Source of the DNA: Nymphaea colorata | Taxonomy: Eukaryota; Streptophyta; Magnoliopsida; Nymphaeales; Nymphaeaceae | Direction: 5' to 3' | DNA length: 64,000 bases | Assembly: GCF_008831285.2 (NCBI RefSeq) | Contig: NC_045142.1 | Coordinates: 16,619,354-16,683,353, forward strand | Shown: positions 22,459 to 34,500 of the stretch, piece after piece | Layout: every line of letters starts with the position of its first letter | How positions within the stretch are numbered: the stretch's first letter is position 1 | Program-made: the position numbers and the translations under genes | The notes under the pieces: model-generated | Database searches by the model: none | Seen by the model: only the letters and a program-made list of their open reading frames with translations | Told to the model about the DNA's origin: nothing

Positions 22459-23941
22459 GTAGTTTGGCGGTATTTGCTTACACTTTATTTTACATTTGGT
22501 TTCTTCAGAGTTATCAAAGACTCAAGGTGACATGTTATTTGAAGTGATAATGCCTACACATTTACATTAATTCTCTATTTATTTATGTATTACATATAGC
22601 TATTTATCTACGTATTTATATCTATATTTTAATGCATGTTTGTTCATATTTTTCTACACATGCTATCTTGCATATGCTATGGTGGTCATCCTCTCTAATG
22701 TCTCTCCTATCTTTTACGAGTCACCTTTCTAATAGTGTGTCTTGTAATTAATAGCTAAGTCAAAGGGAATATCAAGTGTTTTTAGTAGGTGCAGCTACAA
22801 AGCATTCTACATTTCAAGCATGCATTTTTACCATAGCTCTGCTCGTTTTGCTTGATATTCTTTTGTCGATTATTCCTCTGGTCTTTGAAAATGGGTGCAG
22901 TAGATTGTGGCTAACCTATGTAATCTTATAACTCTCTCTAACGATCTATATTCAGCCATTCAATATGGTTTCAAAACTGATATTTGGTCTCTTCTCTCTC
23001 TCGTTTTTTCCATGATGGCCAATATTTTTGTATGATAATTGTACTAATTTTTTTAGTATAAGTTTTGGATATGGTTTGCAAATTGATTATATGAGATGGC
23101 TGCACATTGTCGAGCATTCAAAGCTTTTGTAAGACCTACTTTCTTTGATCCATTCCACATACTTTGTATGCATGAACATATTTATTTGGAAATCAGTACA
23201 ATCTACTTATTTATTAAGAATTTTATGACTTTGTACTTTTTGATATGCCACCTTATACTTGAACACTTCAAGGCCTTCCTCCTACAACACATGGGTAAGA
23301 TGATTATTCAGTCTCATTACTATGTAGCATGGGTATGGATGTAAGAATTCCTCTTTGCCCTAATTGCTGTTCATGGAGCGTCCAGATCTTTTGGGCTTAT
23401 AGCCTTTATACTGTCTATTGCCTTCTTGCTATTTTTAGTAACCTTACTTGGTCTACTTAATCCTTTCTCTCGATCTTATCTTGGTATATCTTCTATTGGG
23501 TTACTGCTGATTTTATTTCTAGAATGTTGTTACAGGTGGCCAATTTACTCAACAAGTAGAATGTATTGGTGAAATTATAAATATAATTTCTTAAGATTGA
23601 TGGCACATGTATAGCTATTGGAAACAAGTTACATGTCACAGGTGTAATCTACTTGCTACTAAGTATAGTAGTTGAAACACATAGTTGCTGTTTGAGACAT
23701 GGTGCATTTGCAAAGAGCTGCCTCTCTTTAATGTAACAATATATATATATATTCTCATTTGATTTGTAAACTACTTTGCTAAAAATACCTTAAGACTGTA
23801 ACAGTTTGAATTTCCGAATTTCCTCCTTTTCTTTGTAGTTTCATCAGTATCAAGTCAATTTTAGTAGGAACTTTGCATTTTGTCCCTTGATGGCATGAAG
23901 CTGGTTTTGACTTGTTGATCATGAGTTAATTTCTCTTCTAG
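22459..23941 (+). other. Intron-like or intergenic DNA
   Basis: AT-rich DNA between exon-like pieces 1 and 2. The open frame at 23096-23344 shows no domain I recognise. There is a short (TA)n near 23741. No other feature seen. Confidence 0.35.
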
Positions 23942-24086
23942 AGAACATCCAAGTCATCTCATCAGATCTGAACTAGTTATGGTCCAATCAGGCACTGCAG
24001 ATGTGGATGTCAGCAAGGAGCGGAGAGTTAATCAAGATCTAGACTCGATGAGCATGATTGATTCATAGAAGCTTGTCCTTTCTAAG
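23942..24086 (+). pseudogene. Exon-like piece, unidentified gene (2), with in-frame stop
   Basis: After TTTCTCTTCTAG the sequence reads HLIRSELVMVQSGTADVDVS, then NQDLDSMSMIDS, a TAG at about 24066-24068, and KLVLSK up to GTGCAT. Apart from the one TAG the frame is open for 48 codons and joins in phase with the next piece. The single stop makes a pseudogene likely, though a sequencing error or another splice form is possible. Family not recognised. Confidence 0.35.
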
Positions 24087-24194
24087 GTGCATGCTAGATT
24101 AGTTTCTTCCTCTTGTAGAAGCTTGCTATTGATTGAGGCTGGTTAGTTTCTTTGTGCTGAAAACTCATCTATTCTTTGATCTTCGATCTTGTAG

Positions 24195-24332
24195 GCAGAA
24201 GTTGATGTGGAAATCAAGAAGCTTACTGCCCGCCCAATATTGTTGAAGGAAACCCATGCTTGGTTACATCAAATACATCATTTTTCCATGGCTGGGAAGT
24301 TTGAAGTAGAATGGGAGGAATGGTGGAAACAA
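24195..24332 (+). pseudogene. Exon-like piece, unidentified gene (3)
   Basis: This 46-codon open segment lies between CGATCTTGTAG and GTAAATTT, good acceptor and donor sequences. It reads AEVDVEIKKLTARPILLKET, HAWLHQIHHF and EVEWEEWWKQ. With the preceding piece (intron 24087-24194) it keeps phase 0. It is rich in charged residues and Trp. I do not recognise the domain. Further exons could lie beyond the assembly gap at 24563, or were lost. Confidence 0.4.
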
Positions 24333-24562
24333 GTAAATTTAACAATTCTTTCTTTTATAAATGCATTCTTAATTCAGACTTGATAGGGATGTCTAATCTG
24401 AAACTGTCGTTATCCATGTAAATTTTCAAATTTATATTGATTTGTCAAGTTTCTCAACACGGGCACGTCATTGGATAAAATCTGATAATGACCAGTCCAC
24501 GCACTTCTAAAATGGCGGCAGGTGATCTGAGGCTAGCGAAACATTTTTGGCAACACTGCAAA

Positions 24563-24662
24563 NNNNNNNNNNNNNNNNNNNNNNNNNNNNNNNNNNNNNN
24601 NNNNNNNNNNNNNNNNNNNNNNNNNNNNNNNNNNNNNNNNNNNNNNNNNNNNNNNNNNNNNN
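24563..24662. other. Assembly gap, 100 N
   Basis: Exactly 100 N. That round number usually means a gap of unknown size. It sits at the left edge of duplicated segment D1, so the boundary of the duplication and the continuation of the exon-like pieces are both hidden here. Confidence 1.
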
Positions 24663-24988
24663 TATTTTAAAGCTATTCACAGTACCTACACCACGGTCTC
24701 ATGAATCTTCATGGTTGCCGATCGTCACTAGCTAATGCTGGAAGGAATTCCATTTTCTGTTTGCTCTCTCTCCGTCCCCCTCTCTCTCTCTCCCCCTCTC
24801 TCTAGACATGCATAGAACTCAAAATGCATGGAGCTATCACTTTATTTCTTTCTCGACACTTCACTTTTAGTGGTCGAGAAGTCAAAAAAGAGGGGAACCA
24901 CCCTGTTGAATAGAAACAAATAATTTACCTTGATAAGACTTTTCTCAATATTTTTTGTTATAAAAGAGACAGCACTGTCACTGAAAAT

Positions 24989-25027
24989 TATATATATATA
25001 TATATATTATATATATATATATATATT
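24989..25027. repeat. (TA)n microsatellite
   Basis: TA dinucleotide runs broken once by TATTAT. The D2 equivalent is at 44730-44748 and is shorter. Confidence 0.9.
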
Positions 25028-25104
25028 ATGTGTGTGTATAACTAATAATAGATAATGAAAATACATATCACTTTTTTCTCTTTATTTTTCTCCTAACTAT
25101 CTAT

Positions 25105-25236
25105 CAAGTTAGATTGAACAACAGACCAACAGACCTCTTACAATATATATATGTAAATAATGTTAATACACACACACACACATACTTCAATCACAACAAA
25201 AACCAACAGACCTCTTACAATATATATATGTATATG

Positions 25237-25267
<31 letters not shown>

Positions 25268-25385
25268 CCTACTTGGATCACAAACAAAAACCAACACACC
25301 TCTTACATTATATATGTATAACACACACACTACTTCGATCACAAACAAAAACCAACAGACCTCTTTATTTGTGTTAAGAAGTGTT
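25105..25385. repeat. Compound minisatellite of about 70 bp with (TA)n and (CA)n tracts
   Basis: AAAACCAACAGACCTCTTAC-type units recur about four times (25120-25360), separated by TA and CA runs and followed by ACTTCGATCACAAACAAAA. The same compound array is in D2 at 44925-45165. Open frames reading Tyr-Ile or Thr-His repeats here are artefacts. Confidence 0.85.
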
Positions 25386-27184
25386 CTGAACAAAATATGA
25401 ATCTCCTAATGTCTTCATCATAAACACTAATTTAATCTAAACAATGTTTAAGTTCAAATTTCTTTTATAAAAAAAGTATTTTTTCAACTTTTAAAATTTT
25501 ATGTTATAAGTGCCATTCCTTTTTTAATTATTATGGTATATTAATAAAATAAAAAATAATTATCTTATTGTATGTTTATCACCAAATATATTTTAAGATA
25601 GTGCTAAATTATAAAGAAAAGGAATTTTATTATGCCGGCTTCTATCCCTTACCTAAGTGGTATGTCCATTCTTAGGGTTTGCAATAAGTGGTGGAAAACG
25701 AAACGAGCTTTAAGAAAGAAGACTTAATTGGGAATGATCCAAATCTTCCACCAGAAAATACAAAACCATGTATGCCAACATCAAATACAGATGGCACATG
25801 GATCTACAACTTCAGTTTAAAGGAAGACATTTTCCTCTTGTTGACAATCTAGCACAGCTTATGTTACAGAAATTTCCTAATAGCCATCGGTTAGCAAACT
25901 AACCAAAATATCTTGATTGCCACGTTATTTTCTCCAGAAACCCCAAAGGAAGATTTGGTGATGGATATGAAAGATATACATGGGCCCTACTACATCAACT
26001 AAATCGAAGACAAAAAAGGCCACCTCCAACAACAATCAAATTCTCTCGGGCCAACTAAATTGAAGACAAGCAAGGCCAAGAGAAAGACAACGAATGTATT
26101 GTCGTTTCTTTGCTGTTCTTAATTTGTACTTTGCTATTTTCTTGTCATCTATTTTACATTTTTTTTTTCATTTTACATGTGAGAATTGGTTTGAATCAAC
26201 CTATTTGAATTGTACCAGTTCGTTCTTGGCCCGATATTTCATGATTTTATCATCTCGATAGCACTAGCTTTGATAGTCATACATGAAAAGACCTCAATAC
26301 TTAGTCCGTTTCTTGTGAAGTTACATTATGTTTTGTATGCCTCCATTTATTTTGTAGCTCTTAAACAATTAATGACATCGACTTTTCTCTATATGCCACA
26401 GCTTTCTTAAACTCCAAATCTGTCAACCCTAAAAGGTCGCTTCTCTTCCCTATCAAAGTGTAGCTGGATGTCCCGAGCACAGGTTTTCCGTGAGTTCTCA
26501 AATGTAACAACCTAGCAACGTCTTCTAGGTGATTGTCACCTTGAATCCATCAACAGATGCATTTGCAATGATCAGTTGCTTGATCATGGTTTTGAATAAT
26601 GGAATACAACTTTTACAGCAGTTTTTAATGATACAAAATAACCATTCGAGCACAAAAATAGCTGCCCGATTTCAATATACACACACACGGATATATATAT
26701 ATATATATATATGCCACACCTTAATTAGGTCATCATGCCGCACATCTTAATTAGGTCAATGATGCATCACTCAGATGCTTTGAGGCGTTCTTCTAGGTGA
26801 TGCACAGAGACCTCGTGCAGATGTGCACCTCTAACAACACTGGTTTAGGCTACTTGTCAAAGAAAGAAAAATCTGACAGAAGAATATTCCATGCATGACT
26901 CTTTTGCAGTCCACATCTTCTGTTAATCTTTCCACCCTAAGAGATGTTCCAGAATAAAAAAACAAATCAGGCCAAATCAGAGAGAGCAAGAGAGAGAAAG
27001 AGGGTGATGACAGTTGCTCACGATGAGAGCAATGAGTAGAGAGTGTTCAGCTGAGTTCAGGTGGACATGGGCCAACACGAACAGATTTGCATTAATAAAA
27101 CAGTCGTAGCGAAAAAGAGTGTCCCAAGAAGGTACTCTATATAGAGAAGATATATCTTGTAAGAAAAAGATGACTAAAAAGATT

Positions 27185-27218
<34 letters not shown>

Positions 27219-27640
27219 TGTAGAAACGATTTGTCAAAACATGTTATATGTAAAAAATTTGTGTATATGGTACATAATCACCAAAATATCCCTGTTTATA
27301 GTAGAAAAGGAACATTTTAAAAGGGTAAAAAAGGGTTATGAAAAAATAAAAAGTGTAAAATAGACATAGTACGTCATTAAAAAATTCAGAAATAGCCCAA
27401 CCTTCATCTTTTTTCCTATGATACTGTATACTTGTGGATCCACAGAAGTGTGCAGCAGCTCGATCTCATCTCTCATATCGGGCATTGACCAGTTCCAAAG
27501 ATTCAAGTGGCCCAAGAAGAAAGAGGAGAGGGGGTTGGTGGAGGAGGAGAAAACTGAACTTTAGCCACCAACGTTGTCATCGGATGTCGCTTGTCGATTT
27601 CTTCAATCGATGTGGAACCTTCAACAATATATATTTATTT

Positions 27641-28140
27641 GGTAATAGTGAAAATGAATCCATTCTATAGACCATTCGTTTCTAATAAATGTTTATAACA
27701 ATCGGAATCAGAACCGAAACCCAAAGCGAAACAACGTGCAGGCTGTCGGTAAGCTAAATCAGTACACTATTTTTAAAAAAACAAGTGAAAAATAGAAAAG
27801 AAAAATCTTGAAAGTATTTAAAGATAATTAAATAACAACACGGGGCAACAGCCACTGAATAAAACAGGTTTGCCAAACAATTCAAATTGACTTCAATTAA
27901 TTCAGGCCAACTTTTATAAACACTGTTCTCAAATGCATGACATTTTAGTGGACCTCTTGCTTGTGGAGAAAACCCTTCTTTGTTATGGGTGAGCGGGAGT
28001 GAACCTGCCACCTGCATGCAGCAGGGGAAGAAGCTCTACTCGTCCCCTTTACCCTAGGGTCTAGAGAAACATCAAAACCAGGTGAATTTACGGTCACTCC
28101 CTTCAGTTTAGGAGTAGCTCCTGCCAACCTTTATGGTTCA
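27641..28140. other. Non-coding stretch
   Basis: Nothing recognised. The open frames at 27754-28017 and 27945-28127 on minus show no domain. Confidence 0.4.
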
Positions 28141-29215
28141 TGAGAATAATGGTCATGGTATTGGAACTTACTACCTGACTCTCACCAAACTCTTAACTCG
28201 ACCAGTTATGCTACTCTTCTCGGAGTAACCTGATCTTATTGTTTGAGCTTATGAAAAAGAGTACATATAAGACTATTGAAGCTTACAACTTTCTGGAGGT
28301 AAAGTCTTTTGTATAACCTGCGGTGAGACTTTTAAATTCTCTTAGGTGGAACTTGTTAAGAATAATATTCTGCTTTTTTATTCAAGAAACGTAACTGCAT
28401 TTCAATTAACAAAGAAATTAATCTTCTAATGAATTAAATGCTGAGCAGGTACTATATGTTCCGAATTTTCGCTACACATGCACTCGTTTAATATTCTTCA
28501 GTGATCCCAAAATCTGTTCCAAACATGTGTCAGCAACATGAAAATATGTCGTTGTGTACTAAATCCGTCCCATACAAGTGTCAGGGACTCAAGAATACGT
28601 CGCTGTGTACTAAATCCGTTCCAAACATGTGCAAGGGACTCGAAAATATGTCGCTAGCCAGTACACTGTTCAAGCTACAACAACCATCATTGTTGATGGA
28701 GGGTTAACATTGTTAGTTGCAAAGTTAAAAGACATTGTGAAGTTAACCGACTTATATAACCATCACAGAACACATTGTGTCATGGGACCAAAAATTCCGT
28801 GGTCAAAGTTACAATAAGGTGTAGGCACATTCCATGGCCGTTATGCTAACTTAAAGCAAATAGTGTCGCAACAAATACAACGAAGACACGATGGCCATTT
28901 TCATCGGTTATCATTTGGGCAACGGGACTTGTGTTGGTGGAGTTTTGACCGTCGTGATTACTTATTAGCGACAGAATTGCCAGTATTAGCGACTGTCGAG
29001 TTAAAGCCACAGTTAATGTTCATACTCACGCAGACATATCTAAGTAAAGATTTAAACTTAAACGGAGGGGAAAACATCTTTAAAACAAGATACATATATT
29101 TATTCAACATGAGAAAATAACACCATCAACCACATGACAATCAGGACATAAAACATAAGCAGCGTCCAATGCTGCCAATTATAGTCTAGTACAGAGAACC
29201 ACGTAGATCATCACG
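28140..29215. repeat. Repeat DNA downstream of the protease pseudogene, paralogous to 53010-53990
   Basis: The order of blocks is shared with 53010-53990: CTCGACCAGTTA, AAGTCTTTTGTATAACCTGC, GATCCCAAAATCTGTTCC, AAGGTGTAGGCACATTC, then TTATTAGCGACAGAATTG, ending in the region 3' of the protease reading frame (CAATGCTGCCAATTATAG). The GACCGTC..GATTA..TTATTAGCGACAG words resemble subterminal repeats of CACTA-type elements, but I cannot find CACTA termini. It is probably a non-autonomous DNA transposon remnant duplicated with the protease. Confidence 0.5.
28508..28670. repeat. Three-copy minisatellite, about 57-bp unit
   Basis: AAATC(T/C)GTTCCAAACATGTG-like units with ATATGTCGTTGTGTACT ends occur at about 28508, 28562 and 28616. 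The paralogous site near 53375 has a single unit, so the array expanded in this copy only. The frame is open across the array by chance. Confidence 0.8.
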
Positions 29216-29219
29216 AAAG

Positions 29220-29221
29220 AA

Positions 29222-29267
<46 letters not shown>

Positions 29268-29268
29268 C
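29220..29268. repeat. (TA)n microsatellite at the protease 3' end
   Basis: Two TA runs separated by TATTAT. On minus, the run starts directly after the Cys codon of the APTEC end of the protease reading frame, so no stop codon follows in place and translation would enter the microsatellite. Confidence 0.9.
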
Positions 29269-30290
29269 ATTCAGTTGGTGCAAAAGAAAGCAGCCCCTTC
29301 CCCAAATCAAATTTCACATGCGTGTTCTGCTGGAAAACATTCCTGAAAAAGGCTAAGCTGGCTGTCGTACTTCTATACATCCAAAAGATATTTGAAGGTG
29401 GCAGCTTCAAGTCTGCATTGGTGGAATGAAATGTCATCTCCAGCAATCCTTTATATGGATCACCATTATTCTATACACTATAACACAAATAATCTTGGTT
29501 AGGATGATAGAAGTGTTTGTGGTTGTGACATTAGCCACTGCGTTTGCCACTTGATCATACACATCTTTGGCAAGATAGTCAGCATGGTACCCGAGTCTAT
29601 CATGATTGATCCAGCATATCCCAACCATGTTGCCATCTGTGCACCTCCAAACTATATGTTGAGTCTGTTGTTCCCCACATTTATGTAATCTAGTGTGAGT
29701 GTATAGAAAGTGCCTTGAGCTGCATTTGCTTCCATTGGCACCTGTTGAACCTCTTGGGTTCCGAAGAACTCTACCTCCTCACAGAATTTGATCTACTCAA
29801 TGACATTATTTTTCTTGCTATGGAGAGGAAAACTGTAAGCAAATTTATGGTTAATAAAGAAGCCGTTGTGACTAACAAGTGAAAGAGATCCTGGCCTGAG
29901 GCCAACAAGACTAGGATGTACAAGATTTTCGAAATCAACACTATTTTCTTTATGAACGCAACCAAACGCGACTTTTAGAAGCTTGATGGTGCCATCAGTG
30001 CCAACCTCAAACCAAAATCTTTCGAGAGCAAGGGACCCTTCCACAACAGATCCATCACCATATGAGGACTTGACGCTACGAAGTTGGTTGTCGTCACAAG
30101 CGGACCAGAAGCTAGTGGTGCATCTCAGGTTATGGTATGTGGAAGACTGAAGTGGCTTTAATGTTGACTTCACTTGGTAGGTAAAGTTGTAGTAAAGAAC
30201 ACACAATGTCCATTTGAGGTTGCTGCCAGTATCGATGATGACCCAGTAAGATTGGACTTCTAGTGATGTACTAATGTAAAGCTGCATGGG
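29262..30290 (-). pseudogene. A1 aspartic protease (CDR1/nodulin-like), main domain, broken
   Basis: Pepsin-family proteases use two Asp residues in two lobes. On minus, YWVIIDTGSNLKW holds the first intact Asp (about 30235). SSYGDGSVVEGSLALERF is flap-like, and AFGCVHKENSVDF with PSLVGLRPGSLSLV follows. In another frame come VPMEANAAQGTFYTLTLDY, a TAG, and then SIMIDSGTMLT with the second intact Asp (29590). The C-terminus is MTFHSTNADLKLPPSNIF and HVKFDLGKGLLSFAPTEC. Frame changes lie at about 29790, 29640 and 29450, with several stops. Cysteines common in plant APs are partly missing. The gene is non-functional although both catalytic motifs survive. Confidence 0.85.
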
Positions 30291-30945
30291 AAACTCTCTA
30301 TATATAGATGTATCAATGTCTTCTTTCTATAGCACATGAAGGTGCTGCTTCGATAAGTCGAAACAACTGCCTACCAGCCTATTCTCTCATAGATTTAATT
30401 ATATAGGTTGTATGGTGGGATTTGAGAAGAAATAGTTGGACATACGGCCAACTTTCTTTGCTAAAATTTTTGTCTTGTCATACAGGTGGAAGTTTTCCAA
30501 AACATTTCAACCACGTTTGATTGCAGGATGTGAACGCGTGTCGGCAGTTTCACCTGTTTAGCAGACCCCAACACATTTCACAAGTTAACCAGATAGTCCT
30601 TTTGAACTCAATTAAACATGAAAACAAAGAGAATAATCGTAGAAATTGAATCTCAAAGGACCCTTAGATAGCTGGACACAAGTTTCAATCAATTTTTGTT
30701 ACTATTCACAATATAGAGTTGCCAGATCAACTCGTTTCTGAACTTTTTATGACACAAGTTTGCATTTCTTTCTTACTTTTCATGGATCGAGTTCCGCAGT
30801 GATAACCCAGACGAACGTTTCTAGGATCAATGGGCTTTAGTTCTAAACTTCTAAGTTACCGGGGCATTTCCTTGAAATGTGGAATTTACCAGATATTTCT
30901 AGATTTTAGCTGTCAGACACTGAAATTAGTTCATCTGGTCAGGCT
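30291..30945 (-). other. Non-coding stretch inside the protease pseudogene
   Basis: About 650 bases separate the pro-region from the mature domain. Most related plant APs have no intron here, so an insertion or strong decay is likelier than an intron, but I cannot define borders. A TATATATAG word near 30300 is not a supported promoter. Confidence 0.35.
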
Positions 30946-31245
30946 TCATGAGAATACACGTGGATGGTCGTGTTGTTGGTGTTGGCATAACCTGAAGCCA
31001 ATCGGGAGCACCACTTGAAGCATAGAGCTGCCGTGCTCAGTGCGTCGAACTGGAGTGGATGAAGGATCATAGAGATGAGAGAGAGGCAATTCTGGGTGAA
31101 TGAGGTCTATCGAGAATCCTGGAGTTTGGGTTAACATTGACAGTGTTAGTGAAGTTGTTGGTAGGAAAGTTTGATAGTGCAACTGGGAGAAGTTACAGGA
31201 GGATCATGAAGGAGGAGAGGAAGGTGGGTATGGCAACTGTTAATA
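30946..31245 (-). pseudogene. Aspartic protease N-terminus (signal and pro-region), broken
   Basis: On minus, TPGFSIDLIHPELPLSHLY followed by DPSSTPVRRTEHGSS matches the pro-region of plant APs, where GFSxxLIHRDSPLSPLYDP is common. The upstream Leu-rich stretch with a stop (about 31205-31190) would be the secretory signal. It corresponds to the plus-strand copy at 55810-56105. The family HRDS is altered to HPEL. It lies upstream of the mature domain at 29262-30290 on the same strand and belongs to it. Confidence 0.75.
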
Positions 31246-31271
31246 GTAGATCTACAAAGAAAAACTCCTTG

Positions 31272-31282
31272 TATTTATAAAG
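31272..31282 (-). promoter_or_regulatory. TATA-like box upstream of the protease N-terminus
   Basis: On minus, CTTTATAAATACAAGG lies about 30-40 bases before the presumed start region of the protease (about 31235-31245). The paralogous plus-strand gene has TATAAATA about 43 bases before its ATG (55759), which supports this as the relic promoter. Confidence 0.45.
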
Positions 31283-31599
31283 GAGATCATGAGGTAGGTT
31301 GTGACTAAGGGTGTGGATTTAAATACAAATGGTGGGGAAAAGAAGCACATTGTCAAAGTGAGTAGCGTGTGGATTGTTCCACAAGTAATAGTTCTTGGTC
31401 AAGGAGAAGATGTGGTTATCATGTGAAGGAGCAGAGAAAGGGAACAACATGAACACTAGGTTAGAGTTAGGAAAATGTTTGTGAACATCATTTTATAGTG
31501 GGTGGTGAAGACTCTCGCCATCCTTAGAGATGATAGATCATGAAAAGTCACCTATTGATCAAGGATTCCAGTCAGTTCTATCAGCACGATGATTTTAGG

Positions 31600-34500
31600 T
31601 GTCGGTGGTAAAGAGCACTGGTGTTGTGGACCAAAATGAGTAGGAGGAGGCATTTGGATTACCAGACCTTGCAGTGTGTGAAATTGAGGGGAAGCAAATT
31701 GTCAGACCTTTCTGATGGACTGCTATTGCAATTCTATTAGGCGGTAGCTCAAGATTTCATTTGGATTGGGAGGAAGTTTTTCACAATTTGTATCACGTGA
31801 AAACAATTTTCACTCCTTTAAAATGACTCTTTTTGATCAAGGCTTCCTCAAAGGAATATTTAGAGGAAGTTATGCAACCAAAAAAATGGTGTGTTCACGA
31901 TAGGTTTTTGGTCTCTAGCAAGTGGAAGTCAGGAATGCCGCATCGACTTCAAGCTGTCACGAAACCCCTCTAGGGATTTGTCTACCGAAGTTGCCTCTTT
32001 ATATGTGGAACTGCAAGGTGTTAGCTGGTGTCGTTAAGGTTCTGGGTAGTTTTTTTGTAGATGCTGATGGCTTCACTTATGGGTTCGATTTGTATACTTG
32101 ATGGCGATAAAGTTATTGAATAAATGGTGGAAGATGAAACAAAAATTTGTTTCGGTACCTTATGTGGGGTTTCATTACATTCCACAGGGGATCATCTCAC
32201 TCGTATGAGGGAGGGAAAAGTGAATACTAAACCCTCAAATGGATGGACTCAGGTCATTATTGCTAATAGAAGGTGGAATCTAGGCTCTAAGCAATGCAAG
32301 CTATCTAATATTAAATGAAATCAATTTGTGCCTCTTGAAAAAGATGTACTTCCTATTGAACACCTATGATCTACAGGTCACGAGTCTCAAGGGATTATCT
32401 CATATGAAATGGTGATGGAATCATCTTCATTGAAGGTTAACCATGGTTAAACTATTGCGGAGTCCAGCCATGAGACCAAGAAGAAAGCCACAGAAGTTGA
32501 GGAGGAATTTTTTCCTGAATTTGGCTGTTTGAACTCCACTAGGACTGTACTAATGGACTGAAAACAAAAAGATAAAAGGTCTTCCTCTCCTATGAATATT
32601 AGTTTGAACAAAAAAAAGCTCTCCATTCCAAAGAAGTTAACAATTTTAAGAAGAAGGGTTGTGGGACAACATTTTTTAAAGCTATATAAAGTTCTGTCCT
32701 GAAAGAAAGGATGTTGGCACAACAAGATCCTGACATGGATATCCAAGGAGCAGAGATTTCCATAACAAAGAGAATGTTCTCCTGTAGGAAAAGGAGCCTA
32801 AGAGGAGTTGCCAATTGCCATCAAATGAAGTTTATAGTTGGATTGTTAGAGGCCTTGCTACTCTAACAACGTAGAAAGATTTTGGCAATTGGGTGATATC
32901 TCATCAACTTGGGAACATTTTCAAGTTTCGATATCATGTTGAATGCAGACAACTTCAAATCCTTTTGCAATCACTTCGAGGAGTTTTTTTTTTAATCTAA
33001 TATTGATACGAATCTTAATGGGGCCATAATTGTGTAGAGTTAGAGACATTCTGATTTTAGATTGACTAGTTGCAAATTTAATAAATTTTGGATGGATTGT
33101 TTGTTTATTCATAAAGCTTTCAATCTCAACTTTGATACAATAGGTGTGTATCTTCACCCTCACTTTAGAATTCGCAAAGACCATTTGGTTATGTTAAATA
33201 TCATAATTGCCAATAAACAAATGTTAGTATTGTAATGAAAGATTTTAATTCAGCTTATAAGGAGTCTGAAAAATGGCCCTGCCCCTGCTAGCCAAGCTTC
33301 TTTAGCATTCAATGGATTCATTCAAGATGTTGGACTAAGAGAGATTGTGGACAGAAACAGAGCATTCACTTGAACCAATCTCTGCGCCCCGACAGCACTG
33401 GTTCAAATCAAATTAGATAGATTTTTGAGCATGTTGAAAATTGTGGGCAGCTTTTGGTAGAACCAAGAAGTTCTTTAGACCACTCAGCACTTCTCTTTTA
33501 CATGTAAATTAAATATCTTTAAAACCGCACGCAAGAGAAGATGAAGATTTAAATAGTTCCTTTATTGAGAGTGTCAACCTAGTTGTAAGGTCATTATTAG
33601 AAGGGCATGGAGAGTGGAGTGTAGAGGATGTGCAATACTTAAACTTCTCGCAAAACAGAATAGAGTACGACCATGCCTAAGTAATTGGAGTAAGTATAGA
33701 ACCAAGAAAGTTGATATCAGAATTAACGTACTTCAAAAGGATTTTATTGAAATTTATAAGAGGCAAGATATTGACTCTCATAACTGGTCCACTTCTGAAA
33801 ATCATATTAGATGTTTTCTTGCGGATGCTCTTTGAGATGAAGAAATGTACTAGAAAAAGAAAGTAAGGGTATCATGGCTAAAAAAAAGGGATAATGACAG
33901 CAAATGTTTTCATGCTATGTTCAAGAAAGGTCAGAAAAAAAAAGACTCTTGCACATGAAGACAGATGATGGGGAGTTTTATGAGGAGGATCCAATTCTTT
34001 CCGCATGTACTTCCCATTTTTAAAGATTTTTTACCCGTGACAACTCAACAAGAATGATTGTGGATCAGCTTGCACTTGGTCACTGCATATTTATAAAAGA
34101 AAACTTAACGTTGTTAAGTCCCATTTCAGATGAGGAAGGGCAATAGCTGTTATGGGTGCCAACTCCAGTAGCGCATCAGGTCTGAATTGCTTTCTGAAAT
34201 CGTCCCTTCAAAAAAGTCAGGACACGTTAAGGGCTAATATCACAGTTGCCACTAGAGATTTTTTTTTTTTTAGAAAGGAAATCTTGTTAAGAAACTAGGC
34301 AGAGGTGGTTAAGCTAGCTGAGATTGCTAAGAGGGAAGTTTGAAACTCATGCTGTGAGGTATTCTATAAACAAGAACGAGGACAATATGTAAAACAGGCA
34401 ATAAACATCCAGCTGCAAACCATAATTTTCAGTCATTTTTGGCATTGTAAGAGTAAAGATGAGTGGGGGCTGGAAGTGGTCACTACATGTGTTGCAAATG

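Larger units (their letters stand above)
24663..27640 (+). repeat. Duplicated segment D1; direct copy of D2
   Basis: From GCTATTCACAGTACCTACACC this segment follows 44404-46807 in the same order: the CT-rich tract, GTTGCCGATCGTCACTAGC, the AC/TA minisatellite, GGGTTTGCAATAAGTGGTGG (25678; 45689) and CCATGCATGACTC (26890; 46532). D1 has about 380 bases (25917-26300) absent from D2. Its right part, 26780-27640, also matches the end of c3 (37720-38710, same strand), so D1 carries a partial copy (c4) of the long repeat. No gene recognised. Confidence 0.75.

Noticed and set aside
24900-25400. Open frames with Tyr-Ile or Thr-His repeats (also at 44850-45190)
   Set aside because: They are translations of TA and CA microsatellites.
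30291-30945. Gap in the protease as an intron
   Set aside because: Related plant proteases of this type are usually intronless here, and no convincing GT..AG pair preserving the frame was found by eye; left as an undefined non-coding insertion.
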